Source of the DNA: Thermodesulfobacteriota bacterium
GTDB taxonomy: Bacteria > Desulfobacterota_D > UBA1144 > Nemesobacterales > UBA2774
Length of the DNA: 64,000 bases
Assembly: GCA_040754335.1 (NCBI GenBank)
Contig: JBFMCV010000004.1
Coordinates: 124,001-188,000, forward strand
Direction of reading: 5' to 3'
The position numbers and the translations under genes are program-made. Below are positions 10,897-19,562 of the stretch, one piece after another. Within the stretch, counting starts at the first letter, position 1. The number at the start of each line of letters is the position of its first letter. The notes under the pieces are model-generated. The model saw nothing but the letters and a program-made list of their open reading frames with translations. It searched no databases and was not told the DNA's origin.

Positions 10897-13800
10897 ATGC
10901 GTTCGAAAGTCCTAAAACCTATAGTCGTATTCCTTCTGTTACTCCTCTTATTATCAGCAATAGTCATTCTTATAATCCAGACCCATTACTTCAGGCAGTT
11001 CGTCAAGATCACAACCAACGCCATAGTAACCACCCTCACGGCGCAGAACTTCACGATCGGAAGAATCGAAGGGAACTTCCTTAAGGGGATCACTCTCAAA
11101 AACGTATCGCTCGACATCGGGAAAGAGAACTTCATCGACTGTGACGAGATATACATCGATTACTCCCTTCCGGTTATTCTCGACGGCTCGATGCTCTTCA
11201 GCAAGGTGATCCCTCTCCATGTAGTCAGGGTGACGGGGGTCCGGATAAACCTCGTTCATCACAAGGACGATACGTGGAATTTCCAGGAGCTTCAGAAATT
11301 GATGGTAAAAGAAAAAAAACCGAATCCCGACTGGAACATCTTCGTTCAGAACGGCTTTATACGGGACGCGAAGATGACGATACTCGACGAGTCGAGGGGG
11401 GAAAGCTCGATCTTTGAATTATCTAACGCGGACCTGTCGATGAACCTGTTTAAAATAGCGGACAAAGCCGAGTTCGACGTCAGGGACGCCCGCCTGATCG
11501 TGGCCTACGAGAGCATGGACTTCGAAAAGCTGCATTTTGAAAACATAAAAGGGAAGGCGGTTTATTCGAACAAAATACTGCCTGACAGGCTGGAGGTCCT
11601 GGACGTCGTATTCAATTATATGGGGGCGACCGTCGCCGGAAAGGGCGCCATAAACGATATGATGAATCCCCGGTTTTATCTCTGGGGGACGATAAGCGGG
11701 ATCGATCTCGCAGGTGCTGGGGAACTCAGCGTCGAGCTCGACGCGCACGGGAATTCCGCCAAGTGGAAGGACCTGCACGCATCCGGGAAGCTGAAGCTCA
11801 GGGACTCGTCGCTCATGGAAATCCCTGTCAGCGGCGGAATCGGTTCGGTAGAGGTCGAGAACAAGCACGTTGTGATTAAGAAAGGGAATCTGAGCGCAGA
11901 TTTCGGAGAAGCTTCTTTCGAGGGAGCGATCGACCTCAACGAGATACGCAACAGGGGGAAGGATAACACTCTGGATATCGACCTCGGCCTCGGGTCTCTC
12001 AAGGTTCCGCGCCTCCTCGAGTTAGTTGAGAAAAAAAACGGGCCCCTTCCTGCGAACATTAACCGTAACATAGACGCCGTGATCGACTCCAAGCTGAAAA
12101 TAACCGCAGCATGGAGCAGGGGCAGGGAAACGACGACCGGTCTCGACATAAAGGAGATGAGCCTCACGGGAGGCGGCGTGGGAGAGGTCAGGCTCAAGGG
12201 TCCCCTCACCATTTCGGGCTCCGGGATAGAATACGACCTCGACGCCGGCTTCCTGAAGACGAATTTTGCGCCCCTGTTTAACGATCAGAGGTACGCGAGC
12301 GATTTCAACTCTAACCTAAAAGTAAAGGGGTCGATGAGCGCTGCCGGGGTTTTCCCCAATGGATTCGAGGCGGCGGTCACCGGGGAGGCGGCTCCTTCGA
12401 AGGTATTCGATATAAATCTCAGAAGGGGAGTCATAGACGCCGCGTACAACGGGACATCGGTCGCGATCAGATCGCTCGTACTCGAATCAGATCCCTTGAG
12501 CGTGAGCGCTTCGGGCGGCCTGGGGGGCGGCGGGAGCGGCATTAAATACGACCTCAACATAAAGAATCTGAATTTTCTCACAAAGCTTGCGCCGGCTTAT
12601 CACCTCGGAGGGAGTCTCGGGCTTACCGGATACATCAAGGGGGATTTCAAGAACCCGAGGATCGTAGCCAGCGCCAGGGGCTCGGATTTAATATACGAGG
12701 AAAAAGGGTTGAGAGTAAAGAAGGTCGAGCTCAGCGCCGACAGCGGTCTCGATATCAACGACCTCGGGCTCACGGCGGGAGGAGAGGCTAAGGGAATAGA
12801 CCTGCGGGGACGGGAAATCCAGGTCGTAAATTTCAAGGCCGCAAGCAGGGGCAGCCGGATAGACGGTGAGTTCGATATACAGGAAACGACCAAGAGAAAA
12901 TATTCATTCGATTTTAAGCTCGACGGGCTTGGAGGAAGCGAGGCGAGGCTCGACCTCGGCGGTGTCGAAATGAATTTTGAAAACGCTGTCTTTAAAAACC
13001 GGAGGCCTATCTCGATATCTCTCGCGAAGGATAAAGTGAGAGTGAGCTCTTTTAACCTTTATCACAAGGAGAATTTCGTCGTCGGGGATGTTACGTTCGG
13101 TTTCGACGGGAGCATAGACGGGTCGGTGAAGCTCGAGAAGCTGAGCCTGCTCGACGCCTCCGAGCTCCTCGACGTCGATTTCCCCGTAAAGGGCCAGATG
13201 TCGGGGGAAATAAGAATCGGGTCGTCGCTCAGGCATCCCGACCTCAGGGCCGGTATTACGGCGAAGGACCTCGAATATATGAAGTTCAGAAGCGACCAGC
13301 TCACGCTCTCGCTCCTCTACTCCGGCGACAAACTGGGACTCGATCTCAGGATCACCGACAATAAGGAGGAGATACTGTCCGCAGTAGCCGACGCGACAAT
13401 AAATTTCGACCCCGCGAATATGGAGAAGAGCGTCGGGCAAGCGTCCTATAGAGCGGTAATAAAGTCAAAAGGGGTCGATATAAGCCCCGTCTCCGCATTC
13501 AACGAGGAGATTCAGCAGTTAGACGGCAAGCTCCTGGTAGATATGGTTGCCGAGGGGACGGGAGAGGACCCCAACGTTTCCGGCAGGCTCGAGTTGAGGG
13601 ATCTAACGATGAAGGTGCTCGCTCTCAGGAACAAGATACATATAGACAACGCCGTCATGGACATGTCGGGTAAATACGGCACCCTCCGCCCGGTCAAGAT
13701 CGATACAGGCGAGGGGGAAGGTGTATTCGAGGGCAGGGTGGATTTCCGCGACCTTTCCTACACCGGAAAGGGGACAATGTCCGGCATGCTGATGAAGAGT

Positions 13801-14787
13801 TACCCTGCCGACGTCACCGCAAACCTCGACGGAGAACTGGAGATAGAAGGGAAATTCCTCAATGCGTTCATAAAGGGTGATATCACGGCCAGGAACCTGG
13901 AAATAATGGTTCCGGAAAAGCCCCTCAAGGAGATCGAGAGCATAAAGTTTATAGACGAGCGCGACTCGGATAAGGATGAGTTCATTTTCACGGGCGAGAA
14001 AAAAGAGGATTTTGTCGAAGAGTTCATCGCGCTCGATCTCGGTCTCGACATACCCGGGGACTCCTGGGTCAAGGGGGGAGGGGCGAACATCGAGGTCGAA
14101 GGGAAACTCGACATCGATAAGAACTACAAGGAGCCCTACTTCATCACGGGGAATATAGACGTTATCAGGGGCGACTATCAGTTCATGGGCAGGTTCTTCG
14201 AGATCGAGAACGGCACCGTGAGTTTCAGGGGCAAGAAGATCATCGACCCGTTCCTAGACCTGCGGGCGACGTACGAGGTGGCGAGCGTGGAGGTGTTCAT
14301 TAACGTCACCGGAACCGCCGAAAAGCCCAGGATACAGCTATCGAGCGACCCCCCGCTCGACGAGAACGAGATCGTCTCGTACCTCGTGTTCGGCACCTCC
14401 TCCGACAAGCTCGGTACGGACGAGAGGGTGGAGTTCCAGGAAAAAGCGGGAGAGGTGCTGGGAACGATGGCTGTCGGCGAGCTGAGGAACGCGATCGGCG
14501 ACGATCTGGCGATCGACGTGATGACGATCAAGGGCGGCCAGACCGGGTTCAGGGATACGCACCTCGAGATAGGCAAATACCTTACCGACGACCTCTACGT
14601 GGGATACGAGCGGCTTTCTTACGAAAGGTATTTCTACGAGCGTTATTTCTTCAGCCCCGGTCTACCTTCTTCGACGGTCACCGCCAACAGGGCCGTAATC
14701 GAGTACAGGGTGTTCGATTTCCTTACGCTCGAGAGCGAGATAGGGGAGGAGGCGGGGGCGGACGTCTTTTTCAATTTCGACTACTGA
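10897..14787 (+). CDS. tamB: TamB-like translocation and assembly module protein
   Basis: A 1296-residue periplasm-spanning protein with an N-terminal membrane anchor (residues 6-26) followed by a long series of beta-strand repeats. The AsmA/TamB family forms a hydrophobic groove thought to carry phospholipid to the outer membrane. The C-terminal domain is the conserved part, with NGTVSFRGKKIIDPFLDLRA, VSYLVFG and a final aromatic residue after NFDY. No BamA/TamA-like gene adjoins it. The ATG lacks a ribosome site. It converges on the aminotransferase gene with 54 bases between stops and no terminator. Confidence 0.85.
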   Translation: MRSKVLKPIVVFLLLLLLLSAIVILIIQTHYFRQFVKITTNAIVTTLTAQNFTIGRIEGNFLKGITLKNVSLDIGKENFIDCDEIYIDYSLPVILDGSMLFSKVIPLHVVRVTGVRINLVHHKDDTWNFQELQKLMVKEKKPNPDWNIFVQNGFIRDAKMTILDESRGESSIFELSNADLSMNLFKIADKAEFDVRDARLIVAYESMDFEKLHFENIKGKAVYSNKILPDRLEVLDVVFNYMGATVAGKGAINDMMNPRFYLWGTISGIDLAGAGELSVELDAHGNSAKWKDLHASGKLKLRDSSLMEIPVSGGIGSVEVENKHVVIKKGNLSADFGEASFEGAIDLNEIRNRGKDNTLDIDLGLGSLKVPRLLELVEKKNGPLPANINRNIDAVIDSKLKITAAWSRGRETTTGLDIKEMSLTGGGVGEVRLKGPLTISGSGIEYDLDAGFLKTNFAPLFNDQRYASDFNSNLKVKGSMSAAGVFPNGFEAAVTGEAAPSKVFDINLRRGVIDAAYNGTSVAIRSLVLESDPLSVSASGGLGGGGSGIKYDLNIKNLNFLTKLAPAYHLGGSLGLTGYIKGDFKNPRIVASARGSDLIYEEKGLRVKKVELSADSGLDINDLGLTAGGEAKGIDLRGREIQVVNFKAASRGSRIDGEFDIQETTKRKYSFDFKLDGLGGSEARLDLGGVEMNFENAVFKNRRPISISLAKDKVRVSSFNLYHKENFVVGDVTFGFDGSIDGSVKLEKLSLLDASELLDVDFPVKGQMSGEIRIGSSLRHPDLRAGITAKDLEYMKFRSDQLTLSLLYSGDKLGLDLRITDNKEEILSAVADATINFDPANMEKSVGQASYRAVIKSKGVDISPVSAFNEEIQQLDGKLLVDMVAEGTGEDPNVSGRLELRDLTMKVLALRNKIHIDNAVMDMSGKYGTLRPVKIDTGEGEGVFEGRVDFRDLSYTGKGTMSGMLMKSYPADVTANLDGELEIEGKFLNAFIKGDITARNLEIMVPEKPLKEIESIKFIDERDSDKDEFIFTGEKKEDFVEEFIALDLGLDIPGDSWVKGGGANIEVEGKLDIDKNYKEPYFITGNIDVIRGDYQFMGRFFEIENGTVSFRGKKIIDPFLDLRATYEVASVEVFINVTGTAEKPRIQLSSDPPLDENEIVSYLVFGTSSDKLGTDERVEFQEKAGEVLGTMAVGELRNAIGDDLAIDVMTIKGGQTGFRDTHLEIGKYLTDDLYVGYERLSYERYFYERYFFSPGLPSSTVTANRAVIEYRVFDFLTLESEIGEEAGADVFFNFDY

Positions 14788-14841
14788 CAGTTTTATTCCA
14801 CGACCTCTCACAATTAAACACTGAGTCAACCGTACGGCGTT

Positions 14842-16029
14842 TCAGTAGCTGTTGAGGAATTTCCTTATCCCCCTCACCGCCTGCATGATCCGTTTCTCGT
14901 TCTCGACGAGCGCGAAACGGAGGTGTCCCTCGCCGTAGTTTCCGAAGCCTATGCCCGGAGAGACGGCCACTTTCGCCTTCTCTATGAGGAGCTTCGAGAA
15001 CTCGAGAGATCCCATGCTCTTGAATTCGTCCGGTATCTCGGCCCATACGAACATGGTCCCCTTCGGCTTGGGTATCTCCCACCCCGCCTTTGCGAGCCCG
15101 TCCACGAGCTTGTCCCTTCTCGACTTGTAGAGTTTTCTTATATCCTCGACGCAGTCCTGGGGGCCGCTCAGCGCCGCGATCGCCGCCACCTGTATGGGAG
15201 TGAATATTCCGTAGTCCATATAGCTCTTTATACGCTTGAGTGCGGACACTATCCTCGCGTTCCCCACCATGAACCCCACCCTCCATCCGGGCATGTTATA
15301 GCTCTTCGAAAGCGAGTAGAATTCGACGCCTATCTCCTGGGCGCCCGGCACCTGCAGGAAGCTCGGTGCCTTGTAGCCGTCGAAACACAGCTCCGCGTAT
15401 GCCAGATCATGCACGACGATCAGCCCCGCCTCCCGCGCGAGCTCGTAGATGTCCTTGAAAAAACCGAGATCGACCACAGCCGTGGTCGGGTTATTGGGGA
15501 AGGAGATCATCAGCACTTTCGGTTTAGGCCAGGTCTCCTTGACCGCCTTCTCAATGCCGTCGAGTATGTTTGAGTCCCTCGTAAACGGCACGCTGTGCAC
15601 GTCCCCTCTCGAAATAATGACGGAATAGATGTGTATAGGGTAGGACGGGTTAGGCACAATGACGGTGTCCCCGGGGGAAAGTATGGAGAGCATCAGGTGG
15701 CATATCCCTTCCTTCGAGCCTATGGTGGTCACTACTTCCGTGTCGGGGTCGAGCTCGACGTCGTAGTTCTTTTTATACCACGCGGCGACGGCTCTCCGCA
15801 GTTTCGGTATTCCTGCCGAAGCCGAGTACCTGTGGGCCCTCGGATCCTTCGCTGCCTCTATAAGTTTTTTCACTATATGATCGGGAGTCGCCTGGTCGGG
15901 GTTCCCCATCCCGAGGTCGATTATATCGTCCCCGCGTGCTCTCGCTTTCGATTTAAGCTCGTTTACAATGCTGAATACGTAGGGCGGAAGCCTTCTTATT
16001 AAAGAGAATTCTTCTGGTATATGCTGCAT
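14842..16029 (-). CDS. Class I/II aminotransferase (AlaC/LL-DAP aminotransferase-like)
   Basis: A 395-residue PLP enzyme of fold type I. Visible are [10 protein letters not shown] (substrate loop), FPNNPTTA, Asp208 in HDLAY that contacts the pyridine nitrogen, and the Schiff-base Lys242 in [15 protein letters not shown]. Overall similarity is to alanine-glutamate transaminase AlaC and to LL-diaminopimelate aminotransferase; sequence alone does not separate them. AAAGGA seven bases before the ATG supports the start. If it were an LL-DAP aminotransferase, the product would normally be epimerised by DapF, and a DapF homologue with altered active site lies 1.3 kb away. Confidence 0.85.
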   Translation of the reverse strand: MQHIPEEFSLIRRLPPYVFSIVNELKSKARARGDDIIDLGMGNPDQATPDHIVKKLIEAAKDPRAHRYSASAGIPKLRRAVAAWYKKNYDVELDPDTEVVTTIGSKEGICHLMLSILSPGDTVIVPNPSYPIHIYSVIISRGDVHSVPFTRDSNILDGIEKAVKETWPKPKVLMISFPNNPTTAVVDLGFFKDIYELAREAGLIVVHDLAYAELCFDGYKAPSFLQVPGAQEIGVEFYSLSKSYNMPGWRVGFMVGNARIVSALKRIKSYMDYGIFTPIQVAAIAALSGPQDCVEDIRKLYKSRRDKLVDGLAKAGWEIPKPKGTMFVWAEIPDEFKSMGSLEFSKLLIEKAKVAVSPGIGFGNYGEGHLRFALVENEKRIMQAVRGIRKFLNSY

Positions 16030-16124
16030 TCAAGGTCCTTTTTCATTTTCAGTTAATTTTATTCGAATCCTTGACAATCTCAAGAAAATTAAGCGAAAAT
16101 AGTAAAAAACCGGAATTATGGGTC

Positions 16125-16523
16125 ATGAATAAAAATATAGGCCTATACTCTATATTGCTGCTGGTTTTGTTTGCCGTGCCTTTAGTTTGCGCCCAGGAAG
16201 TCCGTCAGTACGGAAACGCTTCCTGGTACGCCAGTTCTTTCCACGGCAGGAAGACCGCAAGCGGCGAATGTTATGACAAGGACGAATTTACCGGCGCCCA
16301 CAGGGAGCTCCCCTTCGGGACGCTGGTGAGAGTCAGGAACTTAAATAACGGGAAAGAGGTAATAGTGAGGGTGAATGACAGAGGGCCGTTTATAAAGAGT
16401 CGTATAATCGACCTCTCGCGGGCTGCGGCTATTACGCTCGGGATCCTTAACATCGGCACGGCGAGGGTCAGCCTCGAAGTGATCTCGCTGCCGGTGAGCG
16501 CCGACCCGGGCTCCGCGTCGTAG
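16125..16523 (+). CDS. rlpA: RlpA-like double-psi beta-barrel protein
   Basis: A 132-residue secreted protein: a signal peptide (residues 1-23, cleavage likely after VCA) followed by one RlpA double-psi beta-barrel domain with GNASWYASSFHGRKTASGE and the conserved VNDRGPF. RlpA proteins are lytic transglycosylases or peptidoglycan-binding proteins of the septum. It lacks a SPOR domain, unlike its neighbour. The frame is open back to 16071, but that codon is part of a TTGACA word that looks like a -35 box, and the signal peptide begins properly at 16125. Confidence 0.85.
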   Translation: MNKNIGLYSILLLVLFAVPLVCAQEVRQYGNASWYASSFHGRKTASGECYDKDEFTGAHRELPFGTLVRVRNLNNGKEVIVRVNDRGPFIKSRIIDLSRAAAITLGILNIGTARVSLEVISLPVSADPGSAS

Positions 16524-16570
16524 GCGGGGTTCTTCCCTGAGCCCGACCCCTGTCGTCAATTGTCGAGAGC

Positions 16571-17245
16571 ATGAATAATAGATTACTTCTATTATTGTTG
16601 ATCCTCCCCATCGTTTTTTCATGCGCAAAAAAAAGTGTAGAGTCGACCCGCACGCCGCGGGAAGAAGCTCCATCGGGCGGTTATTTCGGTGAGGGCTCGA
16701 CGCAGACGGGCGTCGCCTCGTGGTACGGGATAGAAGAGCACAATAACCACGCGGCTAATGGCGAGCGTTTCAGCAAGTACGCGTACACGGCAGCCCATAA
16801 GAGCCTACCTATGGGTACGGTCGTCAGGGTTACGAACATGGAGAACGGCAGGGACGTTATAGTGAAGATAAACGACAGGGGCCCCTTCGTAGGGGGCCGC
16901 ATAATAGACCTCTCCTATACGGCGGCGCAGTCGATAGGAATGGTCGAGGAAGGCACGGTACAGGTCAAGGTCGAGGTTATATCGACACCATCCACGAGAG
17001 GGGGGAGCTATTTTCAGCCCCTCTACACGGTGCAGGTGGCGTCGTTCGCGGACAAGGGCAATGCGCTTTCCCTCAAGCGCTCGCTCGACGGCGACTATGA
17101 CGACGTAAGGATAGAGTCGATCGAGGTGAGCGGCGATAGTTACTGGAGGGTGAGGGTCGGGCGGTTCGAAGATAAGCAGGACGCCGACGAGACCGCTTCC
17201 AGGCTAAGGACCGACGGGCATTACGGTAGAGTAATAATGGAATAA
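16571..17245 (+). CDS. rlpA: RlpA lipoprotein with SPOR domain
   Basis: A 224-residue lipoprotein: signal peptide with lipobox VFSC (lipidated Cys18), RlpA double-psi beta-barrel (about residues 45-140, VASWYGIEEHNNHAANGE and INDRGPF), and a C-terminal SPOR domain (YTVQVASFADKGNA to the end) that binds glycan strands stripped of stem peptides at division sites. This is the canonical RlpA layout. It lies 47 bases after the shorter paralogue, so the pair probably arose by duplication. Confidence 0.9.
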   Translation: MNNRLLLLLLILPIVFSCAKKSVESTRTPREEAPSGGYFGEGSTQTGVASWYGIEEHNNHAANGERFSKYAYTAAHKSLPMGTVVRVTNMENGRDVIVKINDRGPFVGGRIIDLSYTAAQSIGMVEEGTVQVKVEVISTPSTRGGSYFQPLYTVQVASFADKGNALSLKRSLDGDYDDVRIESIEVSGDSYWRVRVGRFEDKQDADETASRLRTDGHYGRVIME

Positions 17246-17315
17246 TTTTATACTATCCTACTCAGATCGATTCGGGGTTTTATTAAGGACTGGCTCAACA
17301 TGAGTAGTTGTGTAT

Positions 17316-17321
17316 TATAAT
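17316..17321 (+). promoter_or_regulatory. Candidate -10 box of the dapF homologue
   Basis: Perfect TATAAT 39 bases before the ATG at 17361; the best upstream match is TCAACA (17295-17300) with a short 15-base spacer. Confidence 0.35.
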
Positions 17322-17360
17322 GAGCGCTATTCGGATGTTGGGTATGGAGAAGCTTCGCCT

Positions 17361-18230
17361 ATGAACGAATTCGTAAAATCACACGGCCTCGGTAACGACT
17401 ATTTCGTCCTCGACGCCTCACGGATCTCTTTCGGGCTCACCCCAGCGGTTATAAGGCTCCTCTGCGACAGGAACTACGGGATAGGGTCTGACGGCATACT
17501 TCTCCTCGTCCCGTCGGCCCGGGCCGACTTCGGGTTGAGGATACTCAACCCGGACGGCAGCGAAGCGGAGAAGAGCGGGAACGGGCTCAGGATATTCGCC
17601 AAGTATCTTTACGAGCACGGCCACACCGAAAGGAAGGAATTCAGGATCGACACGCCCGGCGGAGTGGTCACGGCCGAGCTCGAGGTAAGCGGCGGGAGGG
17701 TCCCGTTCGTCACCGTGGAGATGGGCACCGCGACTTTCGACAGCGGACTTATCCCCGTAAAGGGGGACGAGAGAGAGGTAGTGAACGAGGAGATGAGGAT
17801 AGAGGGCGAGGTGCTCAGGTTCACTGCAGTCTCCGTCGGGAACCCTCACTGCGTCGTATTCGCGGAGAACCTCGATGAAGGATACACGAAGCTCGTGGGG
17901 CCGTTGATCGAGACCGCGGAGCTGTTCCCCAGCCGCACGAACGTCCAGTTCGCGAAGGTCGTCTCGAGGGACAGGGTCGAGATAATGATATGGGAGCGGG
18001 GGGCGGGCTGGACTCTCGCCTCAGGGAGCAGCTCGTGCGCAGTCGCCGCGGCGTGCGTGAAGAACGGCCTTACGGACAGGACAGTGACGGTATCCATGCC
18101 GGGCGGCGAGCTCGATATAGAAATAAGGGAAGATTGGTCTATAAAAATGAAGGGAGCGGTCGAAGAGGTCGCTTACGGCACGCTGAGCGACGATTTGATC
18201 GAAAGGATAAAATCCCTGGGAGCGGAATGA
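17361..18230 (+). CDS. dapF: Diaminopimelate epimerase homologue lacking both catalytic cysteines
   Basis: A 289-residue protein of the DapF/PhzF fold. Family motifs are intact: HGLGNDYFVLD (8-18), GSDGILLL (42-49), NPDGSEAE (63-70), GNPHCVVF (160-167) and WERGAGWTLA (211-220). In DapF the two-base mechanism uses a Cys in CGNG and another in CGTGA. Here the first reads KSGNG (Ser72, codon AGC) and the second ASGSSS (Ser221, codon TCA), so both acid/base thiols are replaced by serine. Length and all other motifs are normal, so this is not a decayed gene. It may be a modified epimerase or have another activity. GGAG lies 11 bases before the chosen ATG; the longer frame from 17310 adds unconserved residues. 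Confidence 0.85.
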   Translation: MNEFVKSHGLGNDYFVLDASRISFGLTPAVIRLLCDRNYGIGSDGILLLVPSARADFGLRILNPDGSEAEKSGNGLRIFAKYLYEHGHTERKEFRIDTPGGVVTAELEVSGGRVPFVTVEMGTATFDSGLIPVKGDEREVVNEEMRIEGEVLRFTAVSVGNPHCVVFAENLDEGYTKLVGPLIETAELFPSRTNVQFAKVVSRDRVEIMIWERGAGWTLASGSSSCAVAAACVKNGLTDRTVTVSMPGGELDIEIREDWSIKMKGAVEEVAYGTLSDDLIERIKSLGAE

Positions 18231-18283
18231 TCGACCGAGCTCCGTTATACGTATATTCCGCACGCCTGAGTAATTGATTCCGG

Positions 18284-18289
18284 TATACT
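18284..18289 (+). promoter_or_regulatory. Candidate -10 box of the amidohydrolase gene
   Basis: TATACT ends 10 bases before the ATG at 18300 and there is no ribosome binding site, a leaderless-type arrangement. No clear -35 box. Confidence 0.3.
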
Positions 18290-18299
18290 CGAACTCGTC

Positions 18300-19550
18300 A
18301 TGGGAAAGCTGATACTGACCGCCGAAACGGTGGTGCCCGTTTCATCAAAACCTCTCAGAAACGCTTCCGTATTTATATCCGGCGGCAAGATCAGGGATGT
18401 CGGTAAATCGGGAGCCCTCAGGAAAAAATACAAGGGCGCTCAGGAGATGGACCTCGGGAAGGGGATATTGCTGCCGGGCTTCGTCAATGCCCATACGCAT
18501 CTCGAGCTCGGATGGATATTCGGGAGGCTCCGCAGCTTCAGCGGCTTCACCGGCTGGCTCGGGCAGATCATAAAGGAAAAAAGGGCGGGCGTCGCAAGCG
18601 GCGGGATCGTCAGGTCCGCGGTGGAGGGGATAAGGGCGAACATCCTGTCGGGAGTTACGACAGTAGGGGAGATATCCTCGTACGGCGGCCTGGACAAGCC
18701 GCTCCTCAAAGGCTCGGGGCTGAGGACGGTTCTCTTCAGAGAAGTGCTCGACAGCAATGAAGACAAGACGGATTTCTCCTCTCTCGAAAAAGGGACGCTC
18801 TTCGAGGAAAGACTCTTCCTTCATTCCCCTTATTCGTGCAGTCCGGGAGTGCTGAAAAAAGCCCTCAGGTATTACAGGAAGAACGGCGTACCGCTCGGCA
18901 TCCACCTCGCCGAGAGTGCCGATGAGGTGAGGTTCGTGAGGGGCGAGGAAAACAGCATAGAAAAGAAGATATTCCCGCTTATAAAAAAGACTCCGTTTAA
19001 AAGGCCGTCGGCGGAAACGCCTGTCTCGTATCTCGGGAAAGCAGGGCTCCTCCACGGCGTGAAGATTACGCTCGTACACATGGTGCAGGTGAGCGGCGAA
19101 GAAGCGCGTCAGCTCCGCGATATGGACGCGACCGTAGTACTTTGCCCGAGGAGCAATTTTTTTCTTCAGGTCGGCGCCCCGCCGGTGAAGGAATACGCGG
19201 AGTTTAACAGGATCGGCATAGGGACAGACGGACTCTCCAGCAACTACAACCTCGACTTTTTTGAAGAGATGAGGTTCCTTCACCTGCTCATGTCCGCATC
19301 TCAGGGCCGGCGCGCCGCCTTTGTCACGGTATATGCCGCGACGCTCGGGGGGGCAAAAGCCCTTTATATCGAGGACAAGACCGGCAGCATCGAGACCGGT
19401 AAGGAGGCTGATCTGATATTCCTCGGCAACAGGGCCGGAACGGGCGACCCTTACCTCTCGGTCATATCGTCGTCCGCGCGGGACGTCGGGATGGTCATGG
19501 TCCGCGGCGAGATCATCCATACCGGCGATGACAAGCTTTCGAAAAGATAG
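18300..19550 (+). CDS. Amidohydrolase-family deaminase (possible aminodeoxyfutalosine deaminase)
   Basis: A 416-residue TIM-barrel metal hydrolase of the TRZ/ATZ/cytosine-deaminase group. Metal ligands are visible: His65 and His67 in NAHTHLE, His202 in IHLAES, His260 in LVHMVQV and Asp310 in GTDGLSSN. The two flanking beta-strand segments (residues 1-55 and about 375-416) form the usual small composite domain. Because mqnA and mqnD are encoded 7 kb away, aminodeoxyfutalosine deaminase (MqnX), which belongs to this family, is a reasonable guess; guanine, cytosine or chlorohydrolase-like substrates are alternatives. The next gene begins 12 bases downstream. Confidence 0.82.
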   Translation: MGKLILTAETVVPVSSKPLRNASVFISGGKIRDVGKSGALRKKYKGAQEMDLGKGILLPGFVNAHTHLELGWIFGRLRSFSGFTGWLGQIIKEKRAGVASGGIVRSAVEGIRANILSGVTTVGEISSYGGLDKPLLKGSGLRTVLFREVLDSNEDKTDFSSLEKGTLFEERLFLHSPYSCSPGVLKKALRYYRKNGVPLGIHLAESADEVRFVRGEENSIEKKIFPLIKKTPFKRPSAETPVSYLGKAGLLHGVKITLVHMVQVSGEEARQLRDMDATVVLCPRSNFFLQVGAPPVKEYAEFNRIGIGTDGLSSNYNLDFFEEMRFLHLLMSASQGRRAAFVTVYAATLGGAKALYIEDKTGSIETGKEADLIFLGNRAGTGDPYLSVISSSARDVGMVMVRGEIIHTGDDKLSKR

Positions 19551-19562
19551 AAGGAGCCCGGC

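Noticed and set aside
16055-16070. TTCGAATCC resembling a tRNA T-loop
   Set aside because: No acceptor or anticodon arms can be formed around it; no other tRNA-like sequence was seen.
16071-16124. Longer N-terminus of the first RlpA protein from a TTG at 16071
   Set aside because: The codon is part of TTGACA and the extra residues would disrupt the signal peptide; the ATG at 16125 fits better.
18345-19520. Long antisense frame (391 codons) opposite the amidohydrolase
   Set aside because: A shadow of codon bias on the opposite strand; the plus-strand protein has complete metal-ligand motifs. The same applies to long antisense frames at 44661-45653 and 62624-63787.
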